Of a stretch of DNA of 45,598 nt, positions 1 to 7,440 are shown one piece after another. Below the pieces are notes generated by a model. It saw only the letters and a program-made list of their open reading frames with translations. It did not search any database and had not been told where the DNA came from. Positions within the stretch are counted from its first letter, which is position 1. Each line of letters starts with the position of its first letter. The position numbers and the translations under genes were made by a program. The stretch spans positions 123,639 through 169,236 of the forward strand of contig JADGRH010000001.1 of assembly GCA_017881075.1 (NCBI GenBank), read 5' to 3'. This stretch comes from Minisyncoccota bacterium. Lineage in GTDB: Bacteria; Patescibacteriota; Minisyncoccia; Phycocordibacterales; CAJBRS01.

Positions 1-851
1 TAGTCGGGGAAGAGCCATTTACCCAGGGTTAGTTCTAGATTGCATAAATCGTTTATCTTTTGGCAGTTCTCAATCGCTTCGGGCAGGTTCTTGAAATATT
101 TTTCCGCTGTTTCGGGACTGATGAAAGAAAACTCTCCAGCTTCTTCAATCACTTTTCGCTCGCCGAATTCGTTCTGAATTGCGACCAAAGTATTACGGGC
201 TTTCTGGTCTTCTGGATCAAGATAATAAGTATCGTGAGTCGCCACTATTGGCACATTCATTTTTTTTGCTAGACTGGCCAGCCGTTTCATATTTTCTTCG
301 TGCCCTTCAATTTCGGGGTGATGGGTGATCTCAATAAAAAGATCGTCGCCAAAAAGCTTTTTATAATAAGTAAGTTGTTCCGCCGCCGCTTCCTCGTTTC
401 CGTTTCGGAGGTGCGTCGCAATGTCGCCACTAAATGAAAGAGAAATCATGACGAGATCGTCTTTGTATTTTTCCAGTAGCTCTTTGTCTATTCGTGGTTT
501 GTAATAGAAACCTTCAAGATGAGAAAAGCTGACGAGCTTAATTAGATTTTTATAGCCGTTGGCATTTTTAGCGAGGAGTACTACTCGACTTCTTTTATTG
601 TCGATTCTCGGTTCGCGGTCGTTACGAGTGCGACTGGCTAAATAAAAATCTACTCCTAAGATTGGTTTGATACCTTCGGCTTTGCATTCCTTGTAGAACT
701 CGATGGCGCCGTAGAGGTTGCCGGCGTCGGTGAGGGCCAAGGCAGGCATGTTGTATTTTTTTGCCCGCGCGACTAGGTCGGGGATTTTAGGTAGGGCGAG
801 GAGGAGGCTGTAGTGACTGTGTGTGTGAAGGTGAATGAATTTGGAGCCCAT
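1..851 (-). CDS. dnaE: DNA polymerase III subunit alpha, N-terminal part (PHP domain), cut by the window edge
   Basis: The reverse strand encodes about 283 residues from an ATG at 849-851 and stays open to the left edge. It opens with FIHLHTHSHYSLL, followed by MPALALTDAGNLYGAI, HLEGFYYKPRID, and VPIVATHDTYYLDPED. This is the PHP domain that begins bacterial replicative polymerase alpha subunits; the catalytic palm lies outside the window. The protein would be the leading and lagging strand replicase. Two usual PHP metal-ligand positions look changed: the usual TDHGN is TDAGN and the usual D-x-H is D-T-Y. The PHP site is therefore probably not an active nuclease, as in E. coli DnaE. The gene diverges from rnhB across a structured 246-bp gap. 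The family call is firm; loss of PHP activity is inference from motifs. Confidence 0.93.
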   Translation of the reverse strand, partial: MGSKFIHLHTHSHYSLLLALPKIPDLVARAKKYNMPALALTDAGNLYGAIEFYKECKAEGIKPILGVDFYLASRTRNDREPRIDNKRSRVVLLAKNANGYKNLIKLVSFSHLEGFYYKPRIDKELLEKYKDDLVMISLSFSGDIATHLRNGNEEAAAEQLTYYKKLFGDDLFIEITHHPEIEGHEENMKRLASLAKKMNVPIVATHDTYYLDPEDQKARNTLVAIQNEFGERKVIEEAGEFSFISPETAEKYFKNLPEAIENCQKINDLCNLELTLGKWLFPD

Positions 852-870
852 AATTGGTTTCAGTATATTG

Positions 871-1046
871 TGATTCGGCTTCTCAGGCAATTAGCATTTC
901 TTGCCTGCGGGTGACGCCCTGTAACGATGCTACTTTAGTAATAGAGCTACCGTGTATATTAGTAACCTTCTATCATTATGCAGGGTGAGTAGTATGGCTT
1001 TCACGTGTCCTCGGCGGCGAAATGCTAATTACCTTCGAGCCGAATC
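871..1046. other. Possible structured RNA between dnaE and rnhB, closed by long inverted repeats
   Basis: The ends of this segment pair: GATTCGGCT at 871 with AGCCGAATC at 1038, and a perfect 12-bp helix AATTAGCATTTC (889-900) with GAAATGCTAATT (1019-1030). The inside also has CCCTG (about 911) facing CAGGG (about 982). A closed 176-nt rod with a branched interior fits a small structured RNA; no known family (6S, SRP, RNase P, tmRNA) was recognised. Strand is unknown. No convincing promoter was seen, so a DNA-level palindrome remains possible. Confidence 0.3.
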
Positions 1047-1083
1047 GCATAAAATAACGAAGTCTGACTTCGGTATTTTATGC
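1047..1083. repeat. Near-perfect hairpin upstream of rnhB
   Basis: Arms of 18 bases (GCATAAAATAACGAAGTC and its near complement) flank a single T, with one A/G mismatch. It ends 14 bases before the rnhB ATG. It has no T-tract on the plus strand, so it is not a typical terminator in that direction. It could stop dnaE-side transcription, or be a REP-like palindrome. Confidence 0.5.
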
Positions 1084-1097
1084 AATAATTATGGGTA

Positions 1098-1703
1098 ATG
1101 AATAAAAATAAACTCAAATACATCATCGGAATCGATGAAGTTGGCCGCGGACCTCTGGCGGGACCACTAGCAGTCGGCGCCTTTGTGGCGCCGAGGGGTT
1201 TTGATTTGAGAATCTTTAAAGGAGCTCGTGATTCAAAGAAGATGTCGGCGGGGGAGAGGGAAGAGTGTTTTGGGGAGATCAAAAAGGAATTGAAAAAAGG
1301 GAAATTAAATTATGTTGTTTCATTCGTGAGCTCTCAAAAAATTGATAAATTGGGATTGACTAAAGCCATCAACCTAGCTATTCATAACTGTTTGAAAAAG
1401 CTCAATCTTGATCCGAAAAAATGTCTGGTGTTTCTGGACGGCGCCCTTCGGGCGCCATCCTCCTATCCCCACCAAAAAACCATCATCAAAGGTGACGACA
1501 AAGAAAAAATAATTTCTCTCGCCTCCATTGTCGCCAAAGTCAGCCGCGACCGTCGCATGGTCCACTTTTCCAAACTTTACCCTTCCTATAATTTCCACAA
1601 ACACAAAGGCTACGGCACTCTCGAACACCGCCAAAAAATCAAAAAATTCGGCCTCAGTCCCATCCATCGGAGAAGCTTTTTGACTAGAATAATTGCCAAA
1701 TAA
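1098..1703 (+). CDS. rnhB: Ribonuclease HII
   Basis: This 201-aa protein removes RNA from RNA-DNA hybrids and single ribonucleotides from DNA. The family signature GIDEVGRGPLAGP sits at residues 11-23, giving the metal ligands D13 and E14. VFLDGALRAP supplies a third acidic residue (D114), and ASIVAKVSRD (141-150) the conserved C-terminal one. Length matches the family. The ATG at 1098 follows a hairpin at 1047-1083 and has no obvious Shine-Dalgarno sequence. rpmF follows 23 bases downstream with its own apparent promoter inside the end of this gene. The identification is secure. Confidence 0.96.
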   Translation: MNKNKLKYIIGIDEVGRGPLAGPLAVGAFVAPRGFDLRIFKGARDSKKMSAGEREECFGEIKKELKKGKLNYVVSFVSSQKIDKLGLTKAINLAIHNCLKKLNLDPKKCLVFLDGALRAPSSYPHQKTIIKGDDKEKIISLASIVAKVSRDRRMVHFSKLYPSYNFHKHKGYGTLEHRQKIKKFGLSPIHRRSFLTRIIAK

Positions 1704-1720
1704 ATTAAATATGCTAATAT
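1693..1720 (+). promoter_or_regulatory. Predicted rpmF promoter, possibly leaderless
   Basis: TTGCCA (1693-1698), a 16-bp spacer and TAATAT (1715-1720) lie only 6 bases before the rpmF ATG at 1727. This predicts transcription starting at or next to the start codon. Confidence 0.4.
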
Positions 1721-1726
1721 AGAGCC

Positions 1727-1951
1727 ATGGTTATCAGAATGCGACACACTCGGGCTCATACGGCAAACCGCCGAAGCCACCACGCTCTCACCGGAGCGGC
1801 CACAACTCTTTGCAGTGAATGCGGGCATGCCAAATTGCCTCACCGCCTTTGCCTTAATTGCGGAAAATATAAGGGCAAGATGACAATCGACGTAGTCGCC
1901 AAAGCGGAGAAGAAGGAGAAAAAGCGCAAGGAAAAAGCAACAGTTAAATAG
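1727..1951 (+). CDS. rpmF: 50S ribosomal protein L32
   Basis: This 74-aa basic protein belongs to the large ribosomal subunit. Its N-terminus (MRHTRAHTANRRSHHAL) has the Arg/His-rich L32 character. CSEC (about residues 29-32) and CLNC (about 43-46) form the four-cysteine zinc ribbon. The tail is Lys/Glu-rich. The ATG at 1727 is used; an internal Met at codon 5 is an alternative. A promoter-like TTGCCA/TAATAT pair ends 6 bases upstream and there is no Shine-Dalgarno sequence, so the mRNA may be leaderless. A repeat-rich inverted spacer follows before the nusB fusion. Confidence 0.93.
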   Translation: MVIRMRHTRAHTANRRSHHALTGAATTLCSECGHAKLPHRLCLNCGKYKGKMTIDVVAKAEKKEKKRKEKATVK

Positions 1952-2030
1952 GAATTAGGTCTTAGGTTTCAGGAATTAGGTATCAAAAAAACTTAATTTC
2001 TAAAACCTAAAACCTAGAACCTAAAACCCA
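1951..2030. repeat. Imperfect inverted repeat of AGGTTTTAGGT-type units
   Basis: Three units resembling ATTAGGT/TTAGGTTT (1951-1982) face three units resembling CCTAAAACCTAGAACC (2003-2029). They form a long imperfect palindrome filling the rpmF to nusB gap. It may be a terminator-like RNA hairpin or a dispersed intergenic repeat. Only this copy is seen here. Confidence 0.5.
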
Positions 2031-2040
2031 GTTCATTAAA

Positions 2041-2967
2041 ATGGCCAACAGGCACCTTTCAAGATCAATAGTTCTCCAATCACTCTTTGAGTGGGATTTT
2101 GCTAATAAGCCTAATTCTGACATTGAATCTATTTTTACTCGCACTGCCGAAGAGTTTGCCCCTGGTATGGGGGATTTTTCATTTATGCGGTCACTTATTT
2201 CAAATATCCTGAAGAAGAAACCGGATCTAGATAACATTATTGAAAAAGCCGCTCCCGAATGGCCCATTGCAAAGATTAGTATTGTTGATCGCAACATCTT
2301 GCGCATCGGTCTTTACGAATTGCTTTTCTCTGACAGAAAAGAGGTCCCTTCCAAGGTAGCTATCAACGAAGCTATTGAGTTAGCAAAAACTTTTGGAGGA
2401 GAAACGAGCGGGAAATTTGTGAATGGAGTACTCGGTGCAATCTACAAAGAAATGGGCGAGCCGGGAAAGGACGAAAAGACTACAAAGAAGCGTCGGCCAT
2501 TTATAAATGTCCCGTATGAGCAAATGCCGATTGAAACTCTCGGTGGAGCGGTTATTTACGCTCTCGGTCAAGATGGAGAGGTCTACCTCGCCTTAGTTCA
2601 CGATGTTTTTGGCCACTGGACACTTTCCAAAGGGGGAATTGCCGCTGATGAGGAGCCAAAGGCTGGCACAATGAGAAAAATTAAAGAGGAGGTGGGATTG
2701 GATATTATGATAAAAGAAGAGCTCGCTAAAAATGAGTATATTGCCACTCATCCGGAAAAAGGGAAGATCCGAAAGCAGGTAATTTATTTTTTAGGTGAGT
2801 CAAAATATCAAGATATTCAATTAGAGAAGACCGGAGGTCTCGACGACGCCAAATGGTTCAAATTGAAAGACATCCTTGACTTGAATTTTTATAATGATAT
2901 TTTGCCTATTATTACCAAGGCAATTAATATCCTCATCAGTACCGACACACTGAAGACGAAAAAGTAA
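2041..2967 (+). CDS. nusB: NusB-like antitermination factor fused to a C-terminal Nudix domain
   Basis: Residues 1 to about 140 match NusB (SRSIVLQSLFEWDF, then VDRNILRIGLYELLF, VAINEAIELAKTFGGETSGKFVNGVLGAI), an RNA-binding factor that works with NusE/S10 in rRNA antitermination. A charged linker (about 141-152) leads to a second domain from about 160 to 300 with a Nudix box at 198-220: G198, E204, R212, E216, E217, G219. The glutamate that normally follows the arginine is K213, so hydrolase activity may be reduced. Total length is 308 aa, twice a normal NusB. The stop codon overlaps the rnc start (TAATG), so the two are translationally coupled. Domain calls are firm; the function of the fusion is unknown. 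Confidence 0.88.
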   Translation: MANRHLSRSIVLQSLFEWDFANKPNSDIESIFTRTAEEFAPGMGDFSFMRSLISNILKKKPDLDNIIEKAAPEWPIAKISIVDRNILRIGLYELLFSDRKEVPSKVAINEAIELAKTFGGETSGKFVNGVLGAIYKEMGEPGKDEKTTKKRRPFINVPYEQMPIETLGGAVIYALGQDGEVYLALVHDVFGHWTLSKGGIAADEEPKAGTMRKIKEEVGLDIMIKEELAKNEYIATHPEKGKIRKQVIYFLGESKYQDIQLEKTGGLDDAKWFKLKDILDLNFYNDILPIITKAINILISTDTLKTKK

Positions 2968-3653
2968 TGGATTTTGCACAATTTGAAAAACATATAGGAA
3001 TATCATTTAAAGACAAAAGCCTTCTAAAACAGGCCTTTATTCATCGTTCTTATATTAATGAGAATAGGAATCTGAAACTGGAGCACAATGAAAGATTTGA
3101 ATTTCTAGGTGATGCGGTTTTGGAGCTGGTGGTCACTGATTATCTCTATCATAAATATCCGCAAAAGCCGGAAGGGGAATTGACCTCGTTTCGCTCATCA
3201 CTAGTCAATTCAAATACGCTCGCCGAAGTGGCACAACGCATAAACATAAATGATTTCCTTTTCTTATCAAAAGGAGAATCAAAAGACACGGGCCGCGCTC
3301 GCCAATATATTCTGGCGAACGCACTCGAGGCTCTGATCGGCGCCATTTACCTCGACCAAGGCTACGATGCGGCCCGTGACTTCATTTCCAAATACATTTT
3401 TGATCTCATCGACGAGATCGTTGAAAAAGGCACCTTCATTGACGCTAAGAGCCTCTTTCAGGAGAAGGCCCAGGAGAAAGTAAGCATCACCCCCCTCTAC
3501 AAAACTATCAAAGAAGATGGTCCCGATCACGACAAACATTTCACCGTAGGGGTCTTCCTAGACACCGATCTCGTCATCGAAGGCGTCGGCAAATCCAAAC
3601 AAGAAGCCGAACAAGCCGCCGCCAAAAAAGCACTTGAAAAAAAGGGGTGGTAA
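2967..3653 (+). CDS. rnc: Ribonuclease III
   Basis: This 228-aa double-strand-specific RNase processes rRNA precursors and structured mRNAs. NERFEFLGDAVLEL (residues 41-54) is the signature, giving E42 and D49. The C-terminal third (SLFQEKAQEK to KQEAEQAAAKKALEK) is the double-stranded RNA-binding domain. At the second metal-site motif the protein reads ILANALEALIG, with N118 where most family members have aspartate (E. coli D114); E121 is kept. The ATG overlaps the stop of the nusB-Nudix gene, forming an rRNA-centred operon. Family identity is secure. Confidence 0.95.
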   Translation: MDFAQFEKHIGISFKDKSLLKQAFIHRSYINENRNLKLEHNERFEFLGDAVLELVVTDYLYHKYPQKPEGELTSFRSSLVNSNTLAEVAQRININDFLFLSKGESKDTGRARQYILANALEALIGAIYLDQGYDAARDFISKYIFDLIDEIVEKGTFIDAKSLFQEKAQEKVSITPLYKTIKEDGPDHDKHFTVGVFLDTDLVIEGVGKSKQEAEQAAAKKALEKKGW

Positions 3654-3738
3654 GATTGAAATAAATAAAAGGGTTAGGAGCTTTTTTATCATGAGTAAAA
3701 GCTGATAAAATTTTTATGAAAATGATTTTGAAAAGTTG

Positions 3739-3766
3739 TTGACAGGGGATTGAGTAGGAATATAAT
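3739..3766 (+). promoter_or_regulatory. Consensus sigma-70 promoter of a short transcript
   Basis: Perfect TTGACA (3739-3744), a 16-bp spacer and perfect TATAAT (3761-3766). Predicted start is near 3773. No long plus-strand reading frame follows before a terminator at 3818-3856. Confidence 0.75.
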
Positions 3767-3772
3767 AGAGAG

Positions 3773-3860
3773 TACAGATGGCCTTTTGGCTCGCCTTCCT
3801 TCCGGGGAAGGAGAATGGAAAATAGCTAGCCGAAATTAACTCGGCTAGCTATTTTCTTTA
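3773..3860 (+). ncRNA. Candidate small RNA of about 85-90 nt
   Basis: A consensus promoter upstream and a perfect 16-bp hairpin with a T-rich tail downstream bracket this segment. A CCTTCC...GGAAGG stem lies inside it (about 3798-3812). The transcript also contains a 15-codon frame from ATG 3778 to TAG in the terminator arm (MAFWLAFLPGKENGK), lacking a ribosome binding site. It could be a regulatory RNA, or a very short leaderless peptide mRNA. It converges on the pemK-like gene and shares its terminator. No known RNA family was recognised. Confidence 0.45.
3818..3856. terminator. Bidirectional terminator, 16-bp perfect stem
   Basis: GAAAATAGCTAGCCGA (3818-3833), a 7-nt loop and its exact complement (3841-3856). 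The T-rich ends serve both strands: the small RNA on plus and the PemK-like gene, whose stop codon lies inside the stem, on minus. Confidence 0.8.
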
Positions 3861-4218
3861 TCTCGTGGAGTAGATGTGGCTCAATTGAACAAATTTTGTT
3901 AACCAATCTCTTACTATCAATGTTTCTTAATTGAGACAGATTAGCAGTTGCTTCTTTTTCTTCAATAGTTCCAACAGGGATTCGATAGGAGTTTAACTTT
4001 TTTGACGTGCTTAAAGGTAGAGCTAAAAATGAATACATGTTGTATTTATTTAAAATAATCACTGGTCGCATATAAGTTTCGATTCCACCATTCATTTCGA
4101 ATCCTATATTTAACCCCAAATTTATCCACCACACTTCTCCTTCATGGAAAAACAGTCGATCTTCTTTTTGATCAATTGTTTTCTTCATTTCATTCCATCG
4201 ATCAAAATCTTTTTCCAT
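3826..4218 (-). CDS. PemK/MazF-like type II toxin (probable mRNA interferase), no partner seen
   Basis: A 130-aa protein with the PemK/MazF pattern: GEVWWINLGLNIGF (about residues 27-40), RPVIILNKYN (about 67-76), LALPLSTS (about 81-88), and ATANLSQLRNIDSKRL (about 106-121). Family members cleave mRNA at short sequences and are held by a small antitoxin. An N-terminal extension of about 25 charged residues precedes the core. No antitoxin-sized frame abuts it; the next gene is smc, divergent, 57 bases away. It may be an orphan or controlled from elsewhere. Its stop is inside the shared terminator stem. Fold assignment is good; activity is inferred. Confidence 0.8.
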   Translation of the reverse strand: MEKDFDRWNEMKKTIDQKEDRLFFHEGEVWWINLGLNIGFEMNGGIETYMRPVIILNKYNMYSFLALPLSTSKKLNSYRIPVGTIEEKEATANLSQLRNIDSKRLVNKICSIEPHLLHEIKKIASRVNFG

Positions 4219-4275
4219 TCATGAATCATAATCAGACCACATGAAAAGAACCTGAAAATTTGTTAAAATAAGCTC

Positions 4276-6543
4276 ATGTATCTGAAATCCCTGGAACTTT
4301 CCGGCTTTAAGTCTTTTGCAAAAAAAAGCAGTCTGGAATTCAATGCCTCTATCTCGTCCATTGTGGGGCCGAATGGCTCTGGCAAATCCAACATTGCCGA
4401 GGCTTTTCGATTTGTCTTGGGAGAGCAATCCTTTAAATCAATGCGAGGGAAAAAGGGAGAGGATCTCATTTTTAATGGTGGCAAGGATTCCCAGAGAGCC
4501 AATCGAGCCAATGTTAAAGTGCTTTTTGATAATAGCGATCACACCTTGAATGTTGATTTTGATGAGGTAAGCATTGAGCGAGTAGTGCATCGTGATGGCA
4601 TCAATCAATATTTAATAAATGGATCGGAGGTTCGTCTGCGCGATATTATTGAGCTTTTGGCGGGCGCTCACATTGGAGCCTCGGGTCATCATATTATTTC
4701 CCAAGGTGAAGCTGATAAAATTTTAAATGCCAATCTTCGCGAGCGCCGAACCATGGTGGAAGACGCACTTGGGTTAAAAATATATCAATACAAAAAAGAG
4801 GAAAGTGAAAGAAAGTTGGAAAAGACAGAAGAAAATATTAAATCGGTTGAATCGCTGCGTCGAGAAATTGCTCCGCACTTGAAATTCTTGAAGAAACAAG
4901 TAGAAAAAGTGGAGAAGGCTCGCGAGATGAAAGAAGAACTCAAAGATCTTTATCGGGAATATTTCAAGCGCGAGGATATTTATTTGAAATTGCAGAAGGA
5001 GGACCTCGCGGCGAGGAAGAAGGGGCCGCAAGCGGAGCTTGTGGCCCTCGAGAACGAATTGGAAAAAGCCAAGAAAATTCTCGCCGCGACCAAAGAAAAA
5101 GACTCGCGCGGCGAGGCCATTATTGATGTTGAAAGTAAGTTAAAGATTGTCCGGAGTGAAAAAGAGGTTCTGACACGTGAAGTGGGACGAATCGAAGGGG
5201 AGATCGCATACCTCGAAAAGAATATTAAAAAACAGAAAGAAAGTACCAGCCAGATAGAGCAAAAAACCGTTTATTTACATGAACTGGAAGCTCTTCGGAA
5301 GACAATTGACCAGCATGCCAGTGAAGCCGAAGGCAAAACCGATGTCGCCGCTATCAAGTCCTTGATATATAAGATCCGAGACCTTTTTAGGAATTTTATT
5401 GAGAGTAATAGAACTAAAAAAGATCAGGCGGCAATTGGCGATTTGGAAAACGAACTCGCCAATTTGAATGAAGAAAGAAAGCAGTTAGATCAAAAACTCC
5501 AAAAGCAGGCCACCGAAGAAACTGGATTGAACAATGAATATTTACGACTAAAGAACGAGGTGGAGAAGGGGAAGGACACCAGTCTGGAAGCCGAGCGCAA
5601 AATGCTTCAGGTGATGGCGCGACAGAACGATATTCGCGCCACCCTGAATTCACTTCAAGTAACGGAAGAGAGATTTGTTCTGGAAGAGACCGATTTCAAG
5701 CGGGAACTGGGAGAAGCCGGTGTGCTTTTGGGAAGGGAAGCGACAGAATATGAAAGTTTCAAGATCGGCGGAGAGGCTAGTGCCAGATCCGAACAGCTTG
5801 AGCGTCGCCGCTACATTGAAAAGATCAAGATTCGATTGGAGGAAGCGGGAACGGGCGCCGGTGAAGATATTCTGAAGGAATACACAGAAGCGGAAGAAAG
5901 AGACATATTTCTTGGACGTGAATTGGAAGATTTGGATAAATCCGCTGTCTCACTGAAAGAATTAATTACTGATCTGGAAAATCGACTGGATGTTGAATTC
6001 AAAGAAGGGGTGCGAAAAATTAATGAAGAGTTCGGTAAATTTTTCGCCCTAATGTTTGGCGGAGGCAAGGCTTCGCTCGAAGTGATTCGTGAGAAGGTTC
6101 GGCGAAGACGATCGGATGAGGATCTAGATTTATTGGAAGCGGAAGGCTATAGTCGCGCCGAATCTGAAGCAGATTCGGCTCTAGGCGACGAAGGGATCGA
6201 CATCAATGTCTCCCTCCCTCATAAGAAGATCAAAGGCCTCGTCATGCTCTCCGGCGGAGAACGGGCTCTTACCTCCATCGCTCTACTCTTCGCTATTTCT
6301 CAGGTAAATCCGCCACCATTCATTATTCTGGATGAAACTGATGCCGCTTTAGACGAAGCCAACTCCCGAAAATATGGCGACATGATTGAAAATCTTTCCA
6401 AATTTTCCCAGCTCATCCTCATCACTCACAATCGTGAGACCATGTCCCGCGCCGGCGTCATATATGGTGTCACCATGGGCGGTGATGGTCTCTCAAAACT
6501 TCTTTCCATTCAATTTGAAGAGGCGGTGGTGGTAGCGAAATAA
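4276..6543 (+). CDS. smc: SMC-type chromosome segregation ATPase, short and apparently hinge-less
   Basis: Residues 1-160 form the N-terminal ATPase half, with Walker A GPNGSGKSN at 31-39. Coiled-coil sequence runs from about 165 to 600. The C-terminal half carries the ABC signature LSGGERALTSIALLFA from 658 and Walker B FIILDETDAALDE from about 682. Family members compact and segregate DNA. Total length is 755 aa against about 1150-1200 for typical SMC, and the middle (about 340-400) shows no recognisable globular hinge; it has only a short non-heptad patch AAIKSLIYKIRDLF. Dimerisation must therefore differ. No CxxC zinc hook is present, so it is not Rad50/SbcC. The ATG lies 6 bases after a TAAAAT box. 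Confidence 0.88.
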   Translation: MYLKSLELSGFKSFAKKSSLEFNASISSIVGPNGSGKSNIAEAFRFVLGEQSFKSMRGKKGEDLIFNGGKDSQRANRANVKVLFDNSDHTLNVDFDEVSIERVVHRDGINQYLINGSEVRLRDIIELLAGAHIGASGHHIISQGEADKILNANLRERRTMVEDALGLKIYQYKKEESERKLEKTEENIKSVESLRREIAPHLKFLKKQVEKVEKAREMKEELKDLYREYFKREDIYLKLQKEDLAARKKGPQAELVALENELEKAKKILAATKEKDSRGEAIIDVESKLKIVRSEKEVLTREVGRIEGEIAYLEKNIKKQKESTSQIEQKTVYLHELEALRKTIDQHASEAEGKTDVAAIKSLIYKIRDLFRNFIESNRTKKDQAAIGDLENELANLNEERKQLDQKLQKQATEETGLNNEYLRLKNEVEKGKDTSLEAERKMLQVMARQNDIRATLNSLQVTEERFVLEETDFKRELGEAGVLLGREATEYESFKIGGEASARSEQLERRRYIEKIKIRLEEAGTGAGEDILKEYTEAEERDIFLGRELEDLDKSAVSLKELITDLENRLDVEFKEGVRKINEEFGKFFALMFGGGKASLEVIREKVRRRRSDEDLDLLEAEGYSRAESEADSALGDEGIDINVSLPHKKIKGLVMLSGGERALTSIALLFAISQVNPPPFIILDETDAALDEANSRKYGDMIENLSKFSQLILITHNRETMSRAGVIYGVTMGGDGLSKLLSIQFEEAVVVAK

Positions 6544-6557
6544 TATTAATTCATTAA

Positions 6558-7157
6558 ATGAAAGATCAGCAAAAAGGATCGGCGATAATAATTTGGATAA
6601 GCACTATTACCATTTTAGCTATTGGTATCGGGGCGTCTATCTATTTCAATTCTTTGTCTTATCCCTCACCGATCAATTTTATCCCTCCTCCTTGTTGTGC
6701 GACAGCATCCTCTACTTATGATTCTACATCCACCATGGTGTTCATTGATATGAAGATCGCTCTTTTGGCGGTTCCTCACGAAGGTAACAATCCTGAGACG
6801 GTTAGGGGCTGTGATATAGTTGTAATGTCTCATCAAGCTCGAGAGGTTCCCTTAAACCAAGGCCCTTTGACATCTGCAATGAAAGAGCTTTTTGCAAAAA
6901 AGGAACCATGGCCATACTCAGAGGGTTTTCTAGGAAGTTTCATTTCTTCTCAAAAGAATTTATTCTTTGACCATGCCATAGTTGAAAATGGGGTAGCGAA
7001 TATCTATTTAACCGGCAATTATACTTTGGGAGGGGAATGTGATGACCCTCGAACCGAAACTCAAATAGTAGAAACGGCCAAGCAATTTTCAACCGTCAAA
7101 TCGGTTCAAATCTTCTTGAACGGAAAAGAATTTAAAACTCCAAACGAAAGAGGTTAG
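6558..7157 (+). CDS. Membrane-anchored GerMN-domain protein
   Basis: A 199-aa protein with a cytoplasmic N-terminus, one membrane segment (about residues 9-29) and an outside domain. The C-terminal part (LTSAMKELF, then NGVANIYLTGNY, then TQIVETAKQFSTVKSVQIFLNGK) matches the GerMN domain first described in spore germination protein GerM but common in non-sporulating cell-envelope proteins. It starts 15 bases after smc stops, so co-transcription is likely. The ligand and role are unknown. There is no lipobox cysteine. The domain call rests on the closing beta-alpha-beta motif. Confidence 0.7.
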   Translation: MKDQQKGSAIIIWISTITILAIGIGASIYFNSLSYPSPINFIPPPCCATASSTYDSTSTMVFIDMKIALLAVPHEGNNPETVRGCDIVVMSHQAREVPLNQGPLTSAMKELFAKKEPWPYSEGFLGSFISSQKNLFFDHAIVENGVANIYLTGNYTLGGECDDPRTETQIVETAKQFSTVKSVQIFLNGKEFKTPNERG

Positions 7158-7160
7158 AGA

Positions 7161-7182
7161 AAAAAGGGTCAGGCACCTTTTT
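7161..7182. repeat. Short palindrome AAAAAGG...CCTTTTT
   Basis: AAAAAGGGTCAGGCACC followed by TTTTT forms a 7-bp stem with a T-run on both strands. It is either the terminator for the smc/GerMN unit or a REP-like palindrome of a third sequence type. Confidence 0.5.
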
Positions 7183-7263
7183 AACTTCTCTTTAATTTTT
7201 CTTCATATCCGATCTCTATAATTGGGAGATGGAGAAGAATTTTGACTAATGGAATGAGGTTAA

Positions 7264-7300
7264 GAAAAAACCGGTCAAGTTAATTTTGACCGGTTTTTTC
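7264..7300. terminator. Bidirectional Rho-independent terminator
   Basis: GAAAAAACCGGTCAA (7264-7278) and its exact complement (7286-7300), with A/T runs on both sides. It can end transcription from the left and from rnr on the minus strand. A TATAAT at 7217-7222 upstream has only a weak -35, so a short RNA between the two is possible but unsupported. Confidence 0.75.
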
Positions 7301-7302
7301 CA

Positions 7303-7440
7303 TCGTTTGCACCACTCGGATACCGAGTGGGCGAGCCCGAAGGCCATCACTACCTACATGATAGCGAATCTGACGATGAAAAGTCAAGTCCTGATAATCT
7401 TTCTAATTGACTGGATTCCCGTCTGCACGGGAATGACAAT
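7303..7440. repeat. Non-coding spacer with two further palindromes
   Basis: CCACTCGG-ATA-CCGAGTGG (7312-7330) and ATTCCCGT-CTGC-ACGGGAAT (7415-7434) are perfect. The second, followed by GACA, resembles short interspersed repeats seen in several bacterial groups. No coding sequence is visible. Confidence 0.55.

Noticed and set aside
60-272. Plus-strand 70-codon frame inside dnaE
   Set aside because: Antisense shadow of a clear DnaE reading frame, like many others over rpoB, rpoC, smc and typA.
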